Assembly (NCBI RefSeq): GCF_009604385.1
Contig: NZ_WEGJ01000028.1
Coordinates: 25,755 to 89,754 of the forward strand
Reading direction: 5' to 3'
DNA: 64,000 nt
Origin: Streptomyces smaragdinus
GTDB lineage: Bacteria > Actinomycetota > Actinomycetes > Streptomycetales > Streptomycetaceae
Numbering within the stretch: the stretch's first letter is position 1; each line of letters opens with the position of its first letter. Made by a program: the position numbers and the translations under genes. Positions 7,903 to 17,618 of the stretch are shown piece after piece. Under the pieces are notes generated by a model. That model was not told the DNA's origin. It was given only the letters and a program-made list of their open reading frames with translations, and ran no database searches.

Positions 7903-10785
7903 TCATTCGCGGTCTCCCGCCCGGAGTTCGGTCGCCGCCCGCTGCCGTCCGGTCCACCACGACTGGGTGAGGACCGCGGCGACGACGAGGGCGGGGACGG
8001 CCAGCGACGGCAGCAGCAGGGCGGCGGGGTCGGGCACCAGCCGGGCGTCCAGCATTCCCTGGACGTCCGGGTCGGAGCCGGTCAGGGCGCCCGCCAGGAC
8101 GGCGAGGTCGATGCCGGGCTCCACCAGCCGGACGGCGGCGATGCCCAGCAGCACGCCCACCCCGCCGGCCAGCAGCACCTGGGGCAGCGCCTCCAGGACG
8201 AGCAGCCGCCGGCCGTGGGCGGGGGTGAGGCCCATGGTGCGCAGCCGCGCCAGCAGGGCCTTGCGTTCGGGGGCGGCCTGCAGCAGCGACAGCAGCACGG
8301 CCAGGACGGCGAACGCGGCGCCGGCGAACGTGGCGCTGACGTAGAGCCGTTCGGCGCCGCGCTGGAGCAGCGAGTCGTCGAACGCGTCCTTGGCCTCGGC
8401 GCGCAGCTTGACCGCGGTCTCGCCGCCGGAGGCGGTGACGGTCCTCTTCAGCGCGCCGGCGTCGATGCCGGAGCCCTGCGGGCCCGAGCCGTCCAGGAGC
8501 AGGGTGTCGGGCCGGTTCAGCGGATCGGCGGCGAAGTCCGGGTAGTCCTTCGCGACCTGTTCGGAGCTGACGACCACGAAGTTGCCGCCCGGCCATGCCG
8601 GGGTGCTCTCCAGCACGGCGGCCGCGCGGACCCGCAGCTGCCCCATGGTGGGCTGCAGCGTCAGCGTCCCCTCCACCAGGGCCTCCTCGACCCCCGGGGA
8701 GATCAGGGCGGGCATCGAGGACTGGGTGTCGCCGGTCAGCGCCTCGGCGGAGAACGCCGCGAAGCCCAGCTCGGCGGTGAGGTCCGCGTAGGCGCGCGGC
8801 TCGGCGATCACCAGGGTGACCAGCGAGCCGCTCTCGTCGAGGCCCAGCCCCGGCTCGAGCGTGACCCCGACGGTGCCGCTGACCCCGGGCACCTTCGCCA
8901 CGCGGCCGGCCAGCCCGGCGGGCAACGCGCCGCCCGAGCCGGACTCGATCCGGGCGTCGGCCCCGGTGGCGTAGAGGGCGGCCTCGGTACGGGCCTGCTC
9001 GACGCCCGCCGTCACCGAACCGCCGAAGGAGGCCGTGGTCAGCGCGACGAGCAGGGCCAGCAGCGGCAGCGCCGCCGCCGCGTGGGTGCGCCCGGCCCGG
9101 GCCAGCGACAGGAACCCGATCGCCCCCCGCCCGCGCGCCGCCGGACGGGCCGCGAGCCGCAGGGGCAGCGGGTACAGCCGTACGAACAGCGACGCCGCGA
9201 CGACCGCCGCCAGCACCGGCGCCGCGCTCAGCAGCGCGTCCACGTCACCCGGCGCGGCCCCCCGGCGGCGCAGCGCCACGATGGCGCCCACCGCCAGCGC
9301 CAGCCCGGTGAGTTCGAGCACCGTGCGCCGCCGCGACGGCCGGGCGGCGACCAGGTCCTGCCGTCCCGCGGGCCGTACCCGGCGCAGCTGGGCCGCCGCC
9401 CGCACCGGCAGCGCGACCACGGCCAGCACCGCGACCACCCCGGCGCCCGCCACCGCCGGCAGCAGCCGGCCGTCCGGCAGCACGAGAACCGCCAGCAGCA
9501 GCGCCGCCAGCGTCGCGGGCACCACGGCCGCGGCCGCCTCCAGGGCCAGCATCGCGGACAGCCCCGCCAGCGACCCGCCGCGCGACCGCATCAGCCGCAG
9601 CTCGGGACCCCGCCGTACGACGGCCAGCCCGCCCGTCATCAGCAGCACCACGGCCGCCGTGGTCCCCACCCCGAACGCGGCGACGGAGACGACGGGCGCG
9701 ATGGCGTCGCGCAGCTGCTCGTAGCCGGCCAGGACGTCCAGCAGCCCGGAGCCGACGGCCAGATCGGGGCTGATGCCGGCCTGCAGCCTGATCAGCGCGG
9801 GGCCGACCGCCAGCTGGTTCAGCACGGCGCGGATCGCGGCGGCGTCGTCGCCGTGCAGCGCGCCGGCGGCGACGGGGAACTTCCAGTAGACCTGCGGCTC
9901 GGACACGGGGGTGTAGGGCAGGAAACCGGGGTTGAACTCCTCGAACAGGTCCGGCCCGGCGCCCTCCGGCAGCAGCAGGGCGCCGGCCATGATCCGCGGC
10001 GGCAGCCCGATCGATCCCGGGGAGCGCGGCATGTCGATCTCCCGGGCGGAGAGCAGCAGCGGGTCGAGGGCCCAGTACTCGGAGCCGGGCTCCACGGGCT
10101 CGACGATCCCGGTGACCGTCACGACGGCGTCGCCGAGCGCGACGTCCGTTCCCCGCGGGCCCTTGCGGACCGTCCCCTCCCGCCGGAAGTGGAGCTTCGA
10201 GCCGACGCGCAGCTTCAGGGCCTTCGCGGTGTCCCGCGTCACCGCGGCCCGGAACGCCACGCCGCCGGCCCCGCGTTCGCCGCCGCCCTTCGGCCAGGCG
10301 CCGTCGACGAGCCGGGAGTGGTCCGCGAGGCCGGCCCGGGCGTCGAGCTGGAACTGCGCGTCCTCCCCGTCCGGGCGGGGCAGCGACCGGTCGTAGGCCC
10401 GTACGCCGGACCCGGTGCGCACGCCGTACGCCACGTCCTCGTCGCGGATCTCCAGCGGGGCCCTCAGCTGCTTGCGGATCGTCTGCGCCGCGTCCTCGAG
10501 CTGCGCGCCCCGCAGCGGCACCCGCTGGGCCGCGCCCGGGTCGCCGAACGCCCGCAGCGGCTTGTGGTCCACCGTGGCGGTCACCGCGCGCGTCGTCGGC
10601 GGCGCGTCCGTCACCGCCTCGCGCAGGGCGCCGTCCTGGTACGTGTCCACCGCCCGCGGGAACGCCGCCGCCAGGAACGCGGTGAAGAACACCAGCAGCC
10701 CCAGCGCGACCGCGCCGCCCTTCGAGGTGCGCAGCCGGGTCCGTACCCAGCCCGCGTCGAGATTCCCGCGTGCCACCTCACTCAC
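7903..10785 (-). CDS. ABC transporter permease, FtsX/MacB family (960 aa)
   Basis: A large integral membrane protein. One membrane span lies near residues 28-50 (VALGLLVFFTAFLAAAFP). A big extracytoplasmic domain follows, then a first FtsX-like group of three spans around 375-470, further spans with Arg-rich loops, a second extracytoplasmic region, and a final FtsX group at the C-terminus. Members of this superfamily use ATP hydrolysis to drive mechanotransmission or export of lipoproteins, peptides or drugs from the outer leaflet. The GTG start overlaps the stop of the other permease by 8 nt (GTGAGTGA), so the two are translated in tandem. The substrate is unknown. Confidence 0.88.
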   Translation of the reverse strand: MSEVARGNLDAGWVRTRLRTSKGGAVALGLLVFFTAFLAAAFPRAVDTYQDGALREAVTDAPPTTRAVTATVDHKPLRAFGDPGAAQRVPLRGAQLEDAAQTIRKQLRAPLEIRDEDVAYGVRTGSGVRAYDRSLPRPDGEDAQFQLDARAGLADHSRLVDGAWPKGGGERGAGGVAFRAAVTRDTAKALKLRVGSKLHFRREGTVRKGPRGTDVALGDAVVTVTGIVEPVEPGSEYWALDPLLLSAREIDMPRSPGSIGLPPRIMAGALLLPEGAGPDLFEEFNPGFLPYTPVSEPQVYWKFPVAAGALHGDDAAAIRAVLNQLAVGPALIRLQAGISPDLAVGSGLLDVLAGYEQLRDAIAPVVSVAAFGVGTTAAVVLLMTGGLAVVRRGPELRLMRSRGGSLAGLSAMLALEAAAAVVPATLAALLLAVLVLPDGRLLPAVAGAGVVAVLAVVALPVRAAAQLRRVRPAGRQDLVAARPSRRRTVLELTGLALAVGAIVALRRRGAAPGDVDALLSAAPVLAAVVAASLFVRLYPLPLRLAARPAARGRGAIGFLSLARAGRTHAAAALPLLALLVALTTASFGGSVTAGVEQARTEAALYATGADARIESGSGGALPAGLAGRVAKVPGVSGTVGVTLEPGLGLDESGSLVTLVIAEPRAYADLTAELGFAAFSAEALTGDTQSSMPALISPGVEEALVEGTLTLQPTMGQLRVRAAAVLESTPAWPGGNFVVVSSEQVAKDYPDFAADPLNRPDTLLLDGSGPQGSGIDAGALKRTVTASGGETAVKLRAEAKDAFDDSLLQRGAERLYVSATFAGAAFAVLAVLLSLLQAAPERKALLARLRTMGLTPAHGRRLLVLEALPQVLLAGGVGVLLGIAAVRLVEPGIDLAVLAGALTGSDPDVQGMLDARLVPDPAALLLPSLAVPALVVAAVLTQSWWTGRQRAATELRAGDRE

Positions 10786-13700
10786 CCCCCAGTCGAAGTG
10801 CCGTCGCCGGATCGCCGCGCCGCAGCGCCACGGCCGCCGTGATCAGCAGCGGTACGGCCGCGACACCCGCGATCACCAGTCCCACCGACGTCCACGGCAG
10901 CTCCACCAGCACCGGCGGATGCGGTTTCGCCGCGGACGCGGTGAGCGTCGTCAGCGGCACCACCGTCCGTGACAGCACCGCCCCCAGCACCAGCCCCGCG
11001 GCCAGCGCCAGCCCGATGAGCACGCTCTGCTCGGCCGCGAACATCCGCGCCAGCTGCCGCTGGGGCGCGCCCAGCGCCCGCAGCACCGCGAACTCGTTCG
11101 TCCGCTCCCGGATCGAGGCGGCGGCGCTCACCGCGAAGCCCATCGCCGCCAGCAGCGCCGCGACCACGGCCGTCGCCGTCAGCGCCGCCTGCGGGCCGGC
11201 GCCGAGCGGGTCGGAGCTCAGCTGCTCGGTCAGCTCGTCGCGCGCGATGATGTCCGACGGATCGCTGTCGCCGCGTCCGCGCAGATAGGTGACCGTCTTC
11301 TCCGTCTGCCCGGGCGCCGTGCGCAGCCACCACTCGGTGGGCCGCAGGGGATTGCCGTCCGCCCGCACGATCTGCCGGCTGGCCGTACGGAAGTCGACCA
11401 GCAGCGCGCCGCCGTCCTGGGCGGGGGTGACGGGGCCGAGCCGGGAGATGGAGCCGGGGCCGGTGGTGGGGAGTTCCCGCAGGGTGTCGACGATCTTCGC
11501 CTGGATGTCGGTGCCGCCGAAGGAGACGTTCAGGACGTCGCCGACCTTCAGGCCCGTGGACGTCAGGAACTGGTCCGTGGCGATCGCCCCGAGGTCCGGC
11601 GCCGGCGGCTGCTCGGCCCGGACGGTCATGCCGCCGGTGGCCCGCGCCCCGTAACCGCCGTACGGTGCGGTGCCCGTGCTGTGGTTGAAGCGCAGGGGGG
11701 TGCCGGTGTCGCCCTCGACCGGCAGGCCGGACCGCGGCGTCTTGTCGATCACGTTGCCGTCGGCGCTCTCCGAGACCTCCCACTCCAGGGTGCGCGGTAC
11801 CGTCACCCCGGTGCGCTTCCCGCCGGTCACGGCGGTGATCGCGCTCATGGTCACGTCGCGGTTGGAGTTGCGGTCGAAGATGGTGAAGTCGAAGTCGAAG
11901 CCCGTCACCAGCAGCGGCTCGGCCGGCTTCCCGCCCGCGCCGGCGGCCTTCGCCAGATCGAGGGTGACGGTGTGGTCGCGGCCGTCCACCGGGAGTTCGC
12001 CGGCGTAGACCTCGTACGGCAGGCCGTAACGGTCCTCGAGCCGCACGGTGACCGGGTCGGTCATCCCGGGGAGGGCGCCCAGCCGCTGCGGCTCCGGGTC
12101 CGAGGTGATGCGCAGGGTCATCTCCAGCCGCTCGGTGCCCTTCGGCAGCGTCAGCCCGACGGTCTTCGCCGGCCTGCGCTCGAGCGCCGCCAGCTTCTCC
12201 TCCGCCGGGCCGTCCGCGAGGTCGCCGCGCAGCCGGATGCCCTCGGCCGCGGTGGCCGTGTCCAGGGCGAGGATGTCGGCGCTGCGGCCCTCGGCCAGCG
12301 GCATCGACATCCGCGTCGCCGGCGACGCCTGCTCCACGCCCGGCGCGTTCGCGTACACGCCGCCCTGGCCGAGCGCCGACAGGCTCGTCGACAGCACCCG
12401 GATGTCCGTGCCCGCCCGGAACGCCGCCTGGTCGCGCTGCGAACGCTCCCACGACGCGCCCTGGGCGATGGCCAGCATGCCCATCGCCACCGCCAGCACC
12501 AGCAGCAGTACGGGACCCGCGCCGCGCAGCGGGCGGCGCGACAGCTGCCACCCGGCCAGCGCCGCCGGCAGCCCCCGGCCGGACGCCGCGCGCCGCTCCG
12601 CCAGCCTCGCCGTCGGCGGCAGCAGCCGCAGCGTCAGCACCGTGCCGGCGAGCAGCGCCAGCGCGGGCGCCGCCACCAGCACCGGGTCCACGCCCAGGGT
12701 GCCGGAGGTGTCCGTGTTCAGCGCACCGCCGCCGGACGTCTGCCGGTCCAGCTGCCAGTACGCCACCCCCGCGACGACCAGCAGCCCCAGGTCCGCCCCC
12801 GCCCGCAGCGGCGCCGGCAGCGGCTTCGCGCGCGCCCGGCCCACGGCGAGCGTCCGGTCACCGGCCGCGCGCAGCAGCGCGGGCGCGGTGACGGCCAGCG
12901 CGCAGCCCAGCGCCGCGCCGACCCCGACCAGCCAGGTGGTGCGGGTGAGGGAGGTGGCCGCCTCGACGCCGGCGCGCTCCAGCGGGCCCGTACCGGACAG
13001 CAGCCCGATCATCGGTCCCGCCAGCAGCGGCGCCACGATCGCGGCGGGCAGCACCAGGAGCAGGGCCTCGGTCGCCGCCAGCCCTGCCACCCGGCCGCGG
13101 GAGCCGCCGCGGGCGCGCAGCAGGGCGTTCTCGCCGGCGCGTTCGTCGCTGAGGAGCCGGGCCACCAGCAGCAGCGCGTAGCCGGCGAGGAGGATCAGCT
13201 GCAGGGCGACGATCAGCAGGGTGGAACGGTTCACCAGCAGCGCCCGGTCGGCCGTCTCCAGCACGTCCGGCAGATGGGTGGTCGCGGTGGCCGGACCCAG
13301 CGCCTCGATGTCGGGCAGGGTCTCCGTCGCCGCCTTCACCGAGTCCGTCAGGGCGTCGATCCGGTCCGCGGTGACATGGCTGAAGTCGGCGCGCAGCACC
13401 CAGCCGCCGGCGGCGGTCCGCAGCCGGCCCGCCGCGAAGTCCGCGGGGTCGGCCATCAGCGGCCCGTACGTGGTGTAGCCGAGGGTGCGCACACCCCGGC
13501 CCCCGGCGTCGTCGAGCTGCCAGTACGGGGCGTCGAGGTCCTTGGGCCGGTACACGCCGGAGAGCCGGACGGTGACCGGCTTGTCCTCCTTCGAGCGGCC
13601 CGTCAGCGCGAACTCGTCGCCGGGCCCCAGCCGCAGCGCCCGCGCGGCGCTCTCCGGCAGCGCGGCCTGGCGCGCCTCGCCGCCGGCCTTCGGCCAGGCG

Positions 13701-14110
13701 CCGTCGACCAGCTCCACCTGGGTGCGGTCGAGTTGGGCGAAGTACGTGAGGTCCGGGTCCTCGCCGGTGCCGGCGCCCGCGGGCCGCAGCGTGTCCGGCA
13801 GGGCGTACGGGCCGGAGCGCAGCAGCGGCTGTACGGCCACCGGCAGCCCGTCGTACGCCCGCGCCGCCTGCTTCCGGACAGCGTTGTCGGCCGTGGCCGC
13901 CCTGGACTGGGGCAGGGTGGGGGTCTTCACCACCAGCGCGGCGTCGACCGCCGAGCCGTAGCGCAGCACATGGCGCAGTCCGGCGTCACCGATGGTGGTG
14001 GAGAAGGCGGTCAGCGCCGCGAGCACCGCCGTGGTGAGCAGGACGGTGAGCACCGCCGCCGCCAGCAGCAGCCGATGTGCCCGTACCCGCAGAAAGACAA
14101 ATCCGGGCAC
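10778..14110 (-). CDS. ABC transporter permease, FtsX/MacB family (1110 aa)
   Basis: The first gene of the exporter operon. It begins with a GTG (14110) preceded by a GGGGGG stretch and has an N-terminal membrane span (residues 13-36). A long extracytoplasmic domain follows, then three spans with FtsX features (about 300-420), more spans near 445-540, a second large soluble domain and three terminal spans. It shares layout with the 960-aa neighbour, so the exporter is likely a heterodimer of permeases with one ATPase. Upstream is a 150-nt gap shared with the globin side. No regulator gene is adjacent. Confidence 0.88.
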   Translation of the reverse strand: MPGFVFLRVRAHRLLLAAAVLTVLLTTAVLAALTAFSTTIGDAGLRHVLRYGSAVDAALVVKTPTLPQSRAATADNAVRKQAARAYDGLPVAVQPLLRSGPYALPDTLRPAGAGTGEDPDLTYFAQLDRTQVELVDGAWPKAGGEARQAALPESAARALRLGPGDEFALTGRSKEDKPVTVRLSGVYRPKDLDAPYWQLDDAGGRGVRTLGYTTYGPLMADPADFAAGRLRTAAGGWVLRADFSHVTADRIDALTDSVKAATETLPDIEALGPATATTHLPDVLETADRALLVNRSTLLIVALQLILLAGYALLLVARLLSDERAGENALLRARGGSRGRVAGLAATEALLLVLPAAIVAPLLAGPMIGLLSGTGPLERAGVEAATSLTRTTWLVGVGAALGCALAVTAPALLRAAGDRTLAVGRARAKPLPAPLRAGADLGLLVVAGVAYWQLDRQTSGGGALNTDTSGTLGVDPVLVAAPALALLAGTVLTLRLLPPTARLAERRAASGRGLPAALAGWQLSRRPLRGAGPVLLLVLAVAMGMLAIAQGASWERSQRDQAAFRAGTDIRVLSTSLSALGQGGVYANAPGVEQASPATRMSMPLAEGRSADILALDTATAAEGIRLRGDLADGPAEEKLAALERRPAKTVGLTLPKGTERLEMTLRITSDPEPQRLGALPGMTDPVTVRLEDRYGLPYEVYAGELPVDGRDHTVTLDLAKAAGAGGKPAEPLLVTGFDFDFTIFDRNSNRDVTMSAITAVTGGKRTGVTVPRTLEWEVSESADGNVIDKTPRSGLPVEGDTGTPLRFNHSTGTAPYGGYGARATGGMTVRAEQPPAPDLGAIATDQFLTSTGLKVGDVLNVSFGGTDIQAKIVDTLRELPTTGPGSISRLGPVTPAQDGGALLVDFRTASRQIVRADGNPLRPTEWWLRTAPGQTEKTVTYLRGRGDSDPSDIIARDELTEQLSSDPLGAGPQAALTATAVVAALLAAMGFAVSAAASIRERTNEFAVLRALGAPQRQLARMFAAEQSVLIGLALAAGLVLGAVLSRTVVPLTTLTASAAKPHPPVLVELPWTSVGLVIAGVAAVPLLITAAVALRRGDPATALRLGGE

Positions 14111-14260
14111 ACAACCCCCCGTAGCTCAGATGTGCACCCCCCGGTGCTGGGTCCGATCGTGGCAGAAGGCGCTTGCCGAACACAGCGTCCGGATAACGGT
14201 CGGAATGTATTCGTGACCGAGCCGATCACCGGTGGTGACCGGCCCGGTACGGACCGGTGG

Positions 14261-14650
14261 TCAGTCGGGAGTGTTGATCATCGAGGCGGCCGCGTACACC
14301 AGGTAGTCCCACAACTGCTGCTCGTGCGCGGGGTCCAGCTTCAGCTCCTCGACGGCCGTCCGCATATGGCGCAGCCAGGCGTCGTGCGCCGCGCGGTCCA
14401 CCGTGAAGGGGGCGTGCCGCATGCGCAGCCGCGGATGGCCGCGGTTCTCGCTGTACGTGCGGGGGCCGCCCCAGTACTGGATCAGGAAGAGCCGCAGCCG
14501 GTCCTCCGCCGGCCCCAGGTCCTCCTCGGGATACATCGCCCGCAGGTCGGGGTCCCCCGCGACGCCCTCGTAGAAGCGGTGCACCAGCCGGTGGAACGTG
14601 GCCTCGCCGCCGACCTGGTCGTAGAAGCTCATCTGCTGCGTATCGCTCAC
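14261..14650 (-). CDS. glbO: Truncated hemoglobin, group II (trHbO-like)
   Basis: A 129-residue 2-on-2 globin. Family landmarks are the B10 tyrosine in HRFYEGV, the WGGP turn with Tyr in RTYSENRGHPRLRMRHAPF holding the proximal histidine, and a tryptophan at G8 (AWLRHM), which marks group II. Such proteins bind O2 or NO and protect against nitrosative or oxidative stress, or deliver O2 to oxidases. It is a single gene; the start ATG 14650 gives the usual short N-terminal arm before FYDQVGGE. The symbol follows the mycobacterial group II protein. Confidence 0.92.
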   Translation of the reverse strand: MSDTQQMSFYDQVGGEATFHRLVHRFYEGVAGDPDLRAMYPEEDLGPAEDRLRLFLIQYWGGPRTYSENRGHPRLRMRHAPFTVDRAAHDAWLRHMRTAVEELKLDPAHEQQLWDYLVYAAASMINTPD

Positions 14651-14709
14651 CCGTCCATGCTCTCACCCGCCCCGGCGGAGGACTCCGGGCGTAGGCCTCC
14701 GCCGGGTTC

Positions 14710-15540
14710 TCACGCGTCCAGCCTGGTGTCCCGGCCCGTCTTCTCCCAGGCGGCCAGGTCCGCCCGTACCTGGTCGAGATGGCCGTGGAGGGTGTCGATG
14801 CAGTCGTCCCCGAGGGCCAGCCGCAGCGGGGTGTGATCGGCGTCCAGGGCGGCGAGCACGGCCGCCGCGGCCTTCGCCGGGTCGCCGGGCTGGGTGCCGC
14901 CGGACGTCTCGACCATCCGCCGGGTGGCGCCCACGGTGTCCGCGTAGTCGGCGATGCCGTCCTCGCTCAGGCTGTGGTTGCCGAACAGGGCCGTACGGAA
15001 CGCCCCCGGTTCCACGATCAGCACGTCGATGCCGAGCGGCCGCACCTCGGCGGCGAGCGCCTCCGACAGCCCCTCCAGGGCGAACTTGGTGGCGCTGTAC
15101 GCCCCGAACCCGGCCATCGACATCTGCCCGCCGACGCTGCTCAGCTGCACGATCGCCCCGGACCGCCGGGCCCGCATGTGCGGCAGCACCGCGCGGGTCA
15201 GCGCCGCCGCGCCGAAGAGGTGCACGTCGAACAGCGAGCGCAGCTCGGCGTCGCCGGTCTCCTCGACGGATCCGACGTGCGTACGGCCCGCGTTGTTCAC
15301 CAGCACGTCGATCCGCCCGTGCCGCTCGGCGACCCCGGCCACCACCCGCGCCACGGCCGCCGGGTCGGTGACGTCCAGCGCCACCGCGTCCACCTGGTCG
15401 GGGTGGGCCTCGACCAGACCGGCCAGGGTCTCCGGGCGGCGCGCGGCGGCCACCACCACGTCCCCGGCGGCGACCGCGGCCTCGGTGAAGGCGCGGCCGA
15501 ACCCGCTGTTGGCGCCGGTGATCAGCCATACCTTGTCCAT
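14710..15540 (-). CDS. Short-chain dehydrogenase/reductase (SDR)
   Basis: A 276-residue classical SDR. The NAD(P) glycine motif TGANSGFGRAF is at 8-18, NNAGR near 82, the catalytic Ser is in QLSSVGG, and YSATK supplies Tyr and Lys. ATG 15540 is supported by AAGGAGT 6 nt upstream. The arginine after AAR in the second strand suggests NADPH preference. It is divergent from a LysR regulator with a palindromic operator between them, so it is probably the regulator's target. The substrate is unknown. Confidence 0.92.
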   Translation of the reverse strand: MDKVWLITGANSGFGRAFTEAAVAAGDVVVAAARRPETLAGLVEAHPDQVDAVALDVTDPAAVARVVAGVAERHGRIDVLVNNAGRTHVGSVEETGDAELRSLFDVHLFGAAALTRAVLPHMRARRSGAIVQLSSVGGQMSMAGFGAYSATKFALEGLSEALAAEVRPLGIDVLIVEPGAFRTALFGNHSLSEDGIADYADTVGATRRMVETSGGTQPGDPAKAAAAVLAALDADHTPLRLALGDDCIDTLHGHLDQVRADLAAWEKTGRDTRLDA

Positions 15541-15601
15541 GTCGGTACTCCTTGTCGTGCGCGTCCCGGTCTCTCCCGGACGCCGGTAACGAGCCTGCGC
15601 C

Positions 15602-15614
15602 ACAACCCGGTTGT
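15602..15614. promoter_or_regulatory. Candidate operator in the SDR/LysR divergent promoter
   Basis: ACAACC-C-GGTTGT is a perfect 6-bp inverted repeat in the 106-nt gap between the divergent SDR and LysR genes. Its position, 33 nt before the LysR start, fits a site used for autoregulation and for activating the SDR gene. It does not read as a strict T-N11-A LysR box, so the assignment is by position and symmetry only. Confidence 0.5.
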
Positions 15615-15646
15615 CCGTCCAAGACCTTTCGTGATAGCCAACGGGC

Positions 15647-16540
15647 ATGACCGACGACGCGCACGTCCGGGACCTCAGGTACTTCGTCGCGGTCGCGGAG
15701 GAGCTGCACTTCACCCGGGCCGCCGAGAGCCTGTACGTCTCCCAGCCGGCGCTGAGCAAGCAGATCCGGGCCCTGGAGCGGCAGCTCGACGCGCGGCTCT
15801 TCGACCGCGACCGGCACTCCGTCGCCCTCACGCCCGTCGGCGCCGCGCTCCTCCCGCACGCCCGCGCCGTGCTCGCCGCCTGGGACGCGGCGGCCGGAGC
15901 CGTCCGGGCCGCCCGGACCGAGGGGAGCAACACCCTCACCGTCGGGATGAGCACCGGCCCCGGCCGGGGCGGCTTGCTCCCGGCGATCCGCTCGCGCCTG
16001 GCCGACGCCCGGCCCGGGGCCGGGATGCGGCTGCGCCAGGTCGGCTGGGAGGACCCGACGGCCGGGCTGGCGGACGGCGCCAGCGACGTGGCGTTCGTCT
16101 GGCTGCCGCTGCCCGCGCCGGAGCGCTTCCGCTGGGTGGTGGTGGCCGAGGAGCCGCTGTCCGTCGCCCTGCCCGAGGGACACCGGCTGGCGGGGCGGAC
16201 GGAGGTGGACTTCGCGGAGCTGCTGGACGAGCCGTTCCTCGCGCTCCCGGACTCCGCGCCGGAGCTGCGCGACCACTGGCTCGCGCTGGACGCCCGCGCC
16301 GGCCGCGAGCCCGTGATCGGGGGCGAGATCGCCGGCGTCGACGAGACCTACGAGGCGCTCGTCGCCGGCCTCGGCGTCTGCCTGGTCGCCGCCGGCAACG
16401 CGCCGCTGCTCACCCGCGGCGGCGTCGTCACCGTCCCGGTGCGCGGGGTGGCCCCGAGCCGGTACGCGCTGGCCTGGCGCGCCGGCGACACCCGGCCCCT
16501 GGTGCACGCCTGCGCCCGGGCGGCGGCGGCCGTGGGGTGA
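15647..16540 (+). CDS. LysR-family transcriptional regulator
   Basis: A 297-residue regulator. The N-terminal winged HTH (about 6-65) is canonical: DLRYFVAVAEELHFTRAAESL then SQPALSKQIRALE. The rest is a periplasmic-binding-protein-like effector domain (about 95-290). It is divergently transcribed from the SDR gene 106 nt away, the usual arrangement for a LysR protein and its target. The effector cannot be guessed from sequence. Confidence 0.93.
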   Translation: MTDDAHVRDLRYFVAVAEELHFTRAAESLYVSQPALSKQIRALERQLDARLFDRDRHSVALTPVGAALLPHARAVLAAWDAAAGAVRAARTEGSNTLTVGMSTGPGRGGLLPAIRSRLADARPGAGMRLRQVGWEDPTAGLADGASDVAFVWLPLPAPERFRWVVVAEEPLSVALPEGHRLAGRTEVDFAELLDEPFLALPDSAPELRDHWLALDARAGREPVIGGEIAGVDETYEALVAGLGVCLVAAGNAPLLTRGGVVTVPVRGVAPSRYALAWRAGDTRPLVHACARAAAAVG

Positions 16541-16620
16541 GCGCCCGTGGGGTGACCGGCCGTGGGGTGACCGGCCCGCCGGAGGTCGCGTCCCCGCCGT
16601 TCGCGCAGCACCCTGGAGGC

Positions 16621-17604
16621 ATGGGTACCGGGACCGCGCGGCAGTCCGACCCCTTCGCCGGCCGAGGGGCCGTGGAGCGGGCCGCGCTCGTCCGGGCGAT
16701 CCGGCGGGACGGGGCGCTCACGGACCCCGCGTGGCGGCGGGCGTTCGAGGAGGTGCCGCGGCATCTGTTCGTGCCGTACTACTACGCCGGCACCCCCGGC
16801 GGCTACGAACGCCTGTGGCGCGACGACCCCGACGAGGACCGCCGGCGCCGCTGGCTGGAGGGGGCGTACGCGAACACGCCGCTGGCCACGCGGGTACGGG
16901 ACGGGGAGCTGATCTCCTCCAGCAGCCAGCCGTCCCTGATGGCCCGCATGCTGGAGGCCCTGGACGTCCGCGCCGGCCACCGGGTGCTGGAGATCGGCGC
17001 CGGCACGGGCTACAACGCGGCGCTGCTCTGCCACCGCCTCGGCGACGACTTCGTCACCACCGTCGACCTGTACCCGGAGATCACCGAGGCCGCCCGCGCC
17101 CACCTCGCCGACGCCGGCCACCACCCCGCGGTCGTCACCGGCGACGGGTCGAGGGGCTGCGCCGCGCACGCCCCGTACGACCGGATCATCGCCACCTGCA
17201 TGCTGACCGCTGTCCCCGCGGCCTGGCTCGCCCAGTGCGCCCCGGACGCGCTGATCCTCGCGCCGCTGGGCACCGGGCTGCTGCGGCTGCGCGTCACCGC
17301 CCCCGGCGAGGGGTCCGGGCGGTTCCTGGAGACCCCGGCGTACTTCGTGCCGCTGCGGGGCGGCGGACGGGAGGAGCCGTACGAGGACACCTCGGGTGTG
17401 CCGCGGCGGGCGCTGGGCTCCGACGCGTTCCGCTTCGCGCTGGCGCTCACCGCGGGCGTCGTGCCGGCGCGGGAGCTGTACGAGGTGTGGGAGGACGCCG
17501 GGCAGCCGGAGCGCGAGCGCTTCGGGGTGAGCGTGCGGGGCGGGGAGCAGTGGGTGTGGCTGGACAGCGCGGACGGGCCGTACCGGTGGCCCGTCCCGCG
17601 CTGA
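16621..17604 (+). CDS. Protein-L-isoaspartate O-methyltransferase-like SAM methyltransferase
   Basis: Encodes 327 residues. A Rossmann methyltransferase with motif I VLEIGAGTGYNAALL, preceded by SSSQPSLMARMLEAL, which is the PCMT-type substrate and SAM region. The N-terminal segment DPAWRRAFEEVPRHLFVP also matches PIMT proteins. The C-terminal 100 residues form an extra beta-rich domain found in actinomycete versions and in PIMT-like lanthipeptide tailoring enzymes. No lanthipeptide precursor or cyclase is nearby, so repair of isoaspartyl sites or an unknown carboxyl methylation is more likely. ATG 16621 follows a GGAGG that directly precedes it. Confidence 0.85.
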   Translation: MGTGTARQSDPFAGRGAVERAALVRAIRRDGALTDPAWRRAFEEVPRHLFVPYYYAGTPGGYERLWRDDPDEDRRRRWLEGAYANTPLATRVRDGELISSSSQPSLMARMLEALDVRAGHRVLEIGAGTGYNAALLCHRLGDDFVTTVDLYPEITEAARAHLADAGHHPAVVTGDGSRGCAAHAPYDRIIATCMLTAVPAAWLAQCAPDALILAPLGTGLLRLRVTAPGEGSGRFLETPAYFVPLRGGGREEPYEDTSGVPRRALGSDAFRFALALTAGVVPARELYEVWEDAGQPERERFGVSVRGGEQWVWLDSADGPYRWPVPR

Positions 17605-17618
17605 CGCCGTCCGTCAGC
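17600..17618. terminator. Small palindrome holding both convergent stop codons
   Basis: GCTGACG (17600-17606) and CGTCAGC (17612-17618) pair around a 5-nt loop. The TGA of the methyltransferase lies in the left arm and the stop of the FHA gene in the right arm. It may act as a weak bidirectional terminator; there is no U-tract. Confidence 0.4.

Noticed and set aside
8215..10842. Very long plus-strand open frame opposite the ABC permease genes
   Set aside because: Typical antisense frame of a high-GC gene: Arg/Gly/Pro/Gln-rich, no domain, no ribosome site, and the minus-strand frame encodes a clear permease.
11681..14836. 1051-codon plus-strand frame across the second permease and globin gene
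   Set aside because: Spans two real minus-strand genes and has low-complexity Arg/Gln/Gly composition.
16621..17604. Lanthipeptide-type PIMT cluster
   Set aside because: No precursor peptide, dehydratase or cyclase gene in the neighbourhood.
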